In this document: one piece after another, positions 6,630-8,768 of the stretch
Layout of the letters: each line of letters opens with the position of its first letter
Numbering within the stretch: position 1 is the first letter of the stretch
From: AVCC01 sp041736255
Lineage (GTDB): Bacteria > Pseudomonadota > Gammaproteobacteria > Burkholderiales > Burkholderiaceae_D
NCBI GenBank assembly: GCA_041736255.1
Contig: JBGSTZ010000139.1
Coordinates: forward strand, 1 to 8,768
Length of the DNA stretch: 8,768 nt
Direction: 5' to 3'
Made by a program: the position numbers and the translations under genes
The notes under the pieces: model-generated
Seen by the model: only the letters and a program-made list of their open reading frames with translations
Told to the model about the DNA's origin: nothing
Databases searched by the model: none

Positions 6630-6973
6630 GCAGACTTTACGGACAGCAGCAGCGGATCCCGCAAACGAATGATGTGCTGGATATCATCATCGTCGGTGAC
6701 GCTAATGCTGAGCAAACCGGCTGTGCTCTCTTCCACAAAAATCATCTTTGGTTTATGAATCAGGTGGCCCAGCCCTTCCAGTGCGATCTCCAGCATATCT
6801 TCCCTGGGGTTGTAGACCACTCCAAACATCGGCACCCATTCTGCAGCGATATGGTCGCCGAGGCTCAAACCGAGCACCTCGATCTCGGCGCACTTGCTAT
6901 CCAGGCCGCCAATTTTGGAAACGCTATCAAAAAACGGTTTCCATTGCTCCTTTTCAATCATGCGCGTAGTCAT
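6623..6973 (-). CDS. DUF5335-like small protein
   Basis: A 116-residue soluble acidic protein whose overall pattern fits the DUF5335 family: N-terminal MTTRMIEKEQWKPFFDSVS, a central strand-rich part (IAAEWVPMFGVVYNPREDMLEIAL), a His-rich GLGHLIHKPKMIFVEE at 67-82, and a closing strand IQHIIRLRDPLLL. The family has no established biochemical function. The start at 6973 is supported by GGAGAG six bases upstream; an internal Met at residue 5 is a less likely start. It follows the Hsp20 gene after 114 bases on the same strand, which suggests a stress-related role by association only. The stop codon sits inside a 14-bp palindrome. The family assignment is from memory of the pattern. Confidence 0.8.
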   Translation of the reverse strand: MTTRMIEKEQWKPFFDSVSKIGGLDSKCAEIEVLGLSLGDHIAAEWVPMFGVVYNPREDMLEIALEGLGHLIHKPKMIFVEESTAGLLSISVTDDDDIQHIIRLRDPLLLSVKSAT

Positions 6974-7001
6974 GATGTACTCTCCATCAAGTGAAATTTC
7001 C

Positions 7002-7021
7002 GGCGTGTTTGTTTACACGCC
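7002..7021. repeat. 7-bp hairpin in the DUF5335 leader
   Basis: GGCGTGT (7002-7008) and ACACGCC (7015-7021) form a perfect 7-bp stem with a 6-base loop, 28 bases upstream of the DUF5335-like start codon. No T-run follows on the minus strand, so it is more likely an RNA processing or stability stem, or an operator, than a terminator. Confidence 0.5.
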
Positions 7022-7049
7022 AACCGGCGGCACATCCCTATGGCTAAAA

Positions 7050-7085
7050 TTTATCGATGATTCCCGATCAACATTTTTCGATAAA
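7050..7085. repeat. 8-bp inverted repeat after hsp20
   Basis: TTTATCGA (7050-7057) and TCGATAAA (7078-7085) are perfectly complementary around a 20-base spacer, beginning two bases past the Hsp20 stop codon. On the minus strand the stem is followed by TTTTAG. The stem is AT-rich and the loop long, so it is at best a weak terminator. Confidence 0.45.
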
Positions 7086-7087
7086 CT

Positions 7088-7591
7088 TTAACTGACCTTG
7101 ATGTGGGTTTCTCTGGTTTTTGTCGGCTCGGCTTTGGTCAATTCGATTTTGAGAATGCCGTTGTGGTAACTTGCGTTTCCCGGGTCGGCGATGATAGCGG
7201 CAGGCAATGGAATAGTGCGGCTGAAGCTGCCGTAGGCACACTGCAACACACGGTAACGTCCATCGCCCGACTCGGACTCGAAGTGTTTTTCTCCGCGCAC
7301 AATGAGTACATCATCGCGCACCTCAATGTCGAAATCGCTTTTTTCCATGCCCGGCACTTCGAGCCGAACCATGATCTTATTGCTATCTTCAAAGACATCG
7401 CCTGCCAGCAGCGCCCAGTTTGGCGACGGCAAGTCGAAATCATTACGGATATCCACCGCTCCCGTGGATTTTGCACCAGGTTTGAAGCGGGTTAATGCAC
7501 CGGAGGCCTGATGGCGCAACCGTCGCCATCCTTCGGTAGCCGATTCCCATATGTCTTCCATATCCTGTTTCAGTTCTTCAAAAATTCGCAT
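7088..7591 (-). CDS. Hsp20/alpha-crystallin small heat shock protein
   Basis: An ATP-independent cytoplasmic holdase that binds unfolding proteins. At 167 residues it is typical for a bacterial sHSP. Residues 1 to about 58 are a variable, Trp-containing N-terminal arm. The alpha-crystallin domain spans about 60-153, from WALLAGDVFEDSNKIMVRLE through VPGMEKSDFDIEV and LIVRGEK to ASYHNGILKIELTK, whose NGILKI is the A-x-x-x-n-G-x-L hallmark. A C-terminal I-K-V (residues 164-166) is the I-x-I/V anchor used for oligomer assembly. The ATG at 7591 has AAGGAG five bases upstream. I found no clear sigma-32 promoter in the 118 bases before it. It lies between a small membrane protein gene and a DUF5335-like gene on the same strand. 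Confidence 0.95.
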   Translation of the reverse strand: MRIFEELKQDMEDIWESATEGWRRLRHQASGALTRFKPGAKSTGAVDIRNDFDLPSPNWALLAGDVFEDSNKIMVRLEVPGMEKSDFDIEVRDDVLIVRGEKHFESESGDGRYRVLQCAYGSFSRTIPLPAAIIADPGNASYHNGILKIELTKAEPTKTRETHIKVS

Positions 7592-7709
7592 GATGACTCC
7601 TTGGTAATGTGACGCTTCAGTTGTGCGTTGCCATTCAGAAAGCGTTTATTGTTGATGCATGAGAATGTTTTCATAGCACCCGTAAATAAGACAAATAAGA
7701 CTAATTCAG

Positions 7710-7886
7710 CTATTTCCTGCCGTCGGTTTTCTTGGCCAGCCCGAAAGCGATGAGTTCGATAACGATGCCCAGCGTGGCGAGTACAGCCCCGATCCACACA
7801 TTGCCTGGCGCAAGAAAAATCAGCAACCCGCCCAGAATAACCAAGCCCACTGAAAGCGCACGCCGCCAGCGTGGATGTTTAACCAT
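7710..7886 (-). CDS. Small two-helix membrane protein
   Basis: A 58-residue protein with a basic N-terminus (MVKHPRWRRA), two hydrophobic segments at about 11-26 and 30-50 separated by a short APGNVWIG turn, and a charged tail (AKKTDGRK). The layout predicts an inner-membrane hairpin, with both ends probably cytoplasmic by the positive-inside rule. I do not recognise a named family and assign no function. Coding is supported by the membrane pattern, an ATG start and its position in line with the Hsp20 gene 118 bases away. The ribosome binding site (GGTGAATCC) is weak. The start is divergent from the dodecin gene across a 213-base gap. Confidence 0.7.
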   Translation of the reverse strand: MVKHPRWRRALSVGLVILGGLLIFLAPGNVWIGAVLATLGIVIELIAFGLAKKTDGRK

Positions 7887-8013
7887 CAGGATTCACCAAG
7901 ATTCCCGCTGGCAAATTTTCTCGATAAGTAAGGCGCATAAATCGGGCGCGGCCGCCATCAGCAAATTTGAAAACATATCTGATTGCATCATGCGATTACC
8001 GATCGGAGGCGTG

Positions 8014-8043
8014 TTGACTTGGCTCAAAACGACGCGATCAAAT
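8014..8043 (+). promoter_or_regulatory. Candidate dodecin promoter
   Basis: TTGACT (8014-8019, five of six to the sigma-70 -35 box) is followed after 18 bases by TCAAAT (8038-8043, four of six to the -10 box). A second -10-like hexamer, TATGAT, lies at 8050-8055 but lacks a matched -35. Either would place transcript starts 35-55 bases before the dodecin ATG. Confidence 0.3.
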
Positions 8044-8065
8044 TATTCATATGATTCGATCGAAA

Positions 8066-8084
8066 GTGACGCATTCAGCGTCAC
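8066..8084 (+). promoter_or_regulatory. Perfect dyad upstream of dodecin
   Basis: GTGACGC (8066-8072), ATTCA, GCGTCAC (8078-8084) is a perfect 7-bp inverted repeat ending only five bases before the dodecin GGAG ribosome binding site. It could be an operator for a dimeric regulator, or a hairpin in the 5' untranslated RNA that affects translation. Confidence 0.5.
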
Positions 8085-8099
8085 AAACCGGAGACTGAT

Positions 8100-8303
8100 A
8101 TGGCCAATGTATTGAAAGTTATTGAAGTTCTTGCCGAATCACCGAAGAGTTGGGAAGATGCTGCCGCCTTGGCTATTGCAAAGGCATCTGAAACGATGCA
8201 TAACATCAAGTCAATTTACATCAAGGATTTCGATGCGCAGGTTGAGAATAATCATATCAGTAGTTATCGCATTACTGCCAAAGTGACTTTCTTGCTCGAT
8301 TAG
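8100..8303 (+). CDS. Dodecin family protein
   Basis: A 67-residue protein matching the dodecin fold along its whole length: strand VLKVIEVLAESP, the ESPKSWEDAAALAIAKASETM helix region, and two closing strands ending VTFLLD. Dodecins form hollow dodecamers that, in archaea and mycobacteria, store or buffer flavins. Aligned by eye to the mycobacterial protein, the flavin-stacking Trp36 position falls on Ser38 here (NIKSIYIKD), so flavin binding is doubtful. This sequence type resembles a tryptophan-less branch I remember from many bacteria. The start is supported by GGAG six bases upstream. It is the only plus-strand gene, divergent from the small membrane protein and convergent with the 86-residue orphan. 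A perfect dyad at 8066-8084 precedes it. Confidence 0.92.
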   Translation: MANVLKVIEVLAESPKSWEDAAALAIAKASETMHNIKSIYIKDFDAQVENNHISSYRITAKVTFLLD

Positions 8304-8387
8304 ACGCGTTTTATAGTGTCGCAATATGTCTGATGTATGTCATATTTATGTCAGATAGGGGCACCAAATCTGAAGTATTTCTCAAGT

Positions 8388-8648
8388 TTAAGACTGTTTT
8401 TTGCTCAACTGCTTTTCAAACGCTACATCCAGTTTGCTGACACGCCTGGTCACTTGCGGACCGACGCTGTTGACGTACTTCACGAAGTCGTCTAGCAGTA
8501 GCGCTTGACCTAGTTTTTCCTGTACGCCTGCACCGCTGTTCAGCACCAAATAAAAGAGGCCGTCGCCGGTGCGCACCATCGAATACGGTTTGTTGCCGTC
8601 GCGCGCTTTCAGGCGTTCAATGGCAGCGCTGGCTTTGGTTGATCGCAT
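8388..8648 (-). CDS. Conserved-looking hypothetical protein, 86 residues
   Basis: I do not recognise this protein. It is small, soluble and basic at both ends (MRSTKASAAIERLKARDGNK; FEKQLSKKQS), with a central strand-like part (YSMVRTGDGLFYLVLNSG at 22-39) followed by a probable helix (LLLDDFVKYVNSVG). There are no membrane segments, no signal peptide and only one tryptophan-free aromatic cluster. Coding is supported by a strong ribosome binding site (AAGGAG eight bases before the ATG) and an amino acid mix that looks real. It is convergent with dodecin, with an 84-base gap that has no clear hairpin terminator. Nucleic acid binding is conceivable from the charge, but nothing shows it. Confidence 0.75.
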   Translation of the reverse strand: MRSTKASAAIERLKARDGNKPYSMVRTGDGLFYLVLNSGAGVQEKLGQALLLDDFVKYVNSVGPQVTRRVSKLDVAFEKQLSKKQS

Positions 8649-8712
8649 CTTGTTTGCTCCTTGGGAAAAATAGTTTGATAGGGTTCGGACTTACGCAATC
8701 TAAGAAACGGTG

Positions 8713-8768
8713 GTCGGAAAAGCGCAGCGCCTTCCGACAATTAGACGCAACGTCGGAAGGCGCTGCGC
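8713..8768. repeat. REP/BIME-like inverted repeat pair, cut by window end
   Basis: The 26-base imperfect palindrome at 8713-8738 (GTCGGAA...TTCCGAC arms, GCGCAGCGC centre) is followed after 13 bases by an inverted second copy. Bases 8752-8768 are a perfect reverse complement of 8722-8738 (17 bp). The second copy runs off the window. The GTCGGAA-GCGCAGCGC-TTCCGAC style is, from memory, a common intergenic repeat in proteobacteria. It lies upstream of the 86-residue gene. Confidence 0.75.

Noticed and set aside
7592..7709. Sigma-32 heat-shock promoter before hsp20
   Set aside because: No CTTGAAA/CCCCAT-like pair with proper spacing was found on the minus strand.
7732..8115. Plus-strand 127-codon frame ahead of dodecin
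   Set aside because: It is antisense to the two-helix membrane peptide, overlaps the dodecin start, and lacks a ribosome binding site or recognisable pattern.

Overview
This is an 8.8 kb chromosomal segment from a Gram-negative bacterium. I read it as a betaproteobacterium of the Burkholderiales, most likely Oxalobacteraceae-like. The grounds are the roughly 324-residue thymidylate synthase with a Burkholderiales-style sequence, the 754-residue Orn/Lys/Arg decarboxylase, the housekeeping gene mix and a mid-range GC content judged by eye. Genus is not resolved. I see no rRNA, tRNA, CRISPR array, transposase, integrase or phage gene.

Layout. Nine protein genes lie on the minus strand and one on the plus strand. 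From right to left, in transcription order of the minus genes: an 86-residue orphan (8388-8648), a two-helix membrane peptide (7710-7886), an Hsp20 chaperone (7088-7591), a DUF5335-like protein (6623-6973), thyA (5383-6357), a TerB-like protein (4812-5267), a CPA1 Na+/H+ antiporter (3368-4684), folA (2788-3282) and a PLP-dependent basic amino acid decarboxylase (323-2587). The plus-strand gene is a dodecin (8100-8303). It is divergent from the membrane peptide and convergent with the orphan. The left 322 bases hold no gene I can defend, but they contain a long inverted repeat.

How the genes fit together. thyA and folA are the two halves of the dTMP/tetrahydrofolate cycle and often sit side by side. 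Here a TerB-like gene and an antiporter gene lie between them. The right half looks like a small stress-protection neighbourhood: Hsp20, DUF5335, a small membrane protein and dodecin. The decarboxylase consumes a cytoplasmic proton per turnover and the antiporter exchanges protons for cations, so both could serve pH homeostasis, but nothing in the sequence shows they are co-regulated.

Repeats are the most unusual content. Three loci carry a repeat built on a 9-base CACGAAA period: an inverted pair after the decarboxylase, and two oppositely oriented copies that bracket thyA and share 23 identical bases. A separate 28-bp near-palindrome lies inside the folA reading frame and encodes a Cys-Pro-rich loop. 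A REP/BIME-like inverted pair runs off the right edge. I did not find convincing evidence of a new multi-gene system. The best leads are the palindrome within folA, the bracketing of thyA by inverted repeats, and a dodecin lacking the flavin-stacking tryptophan.
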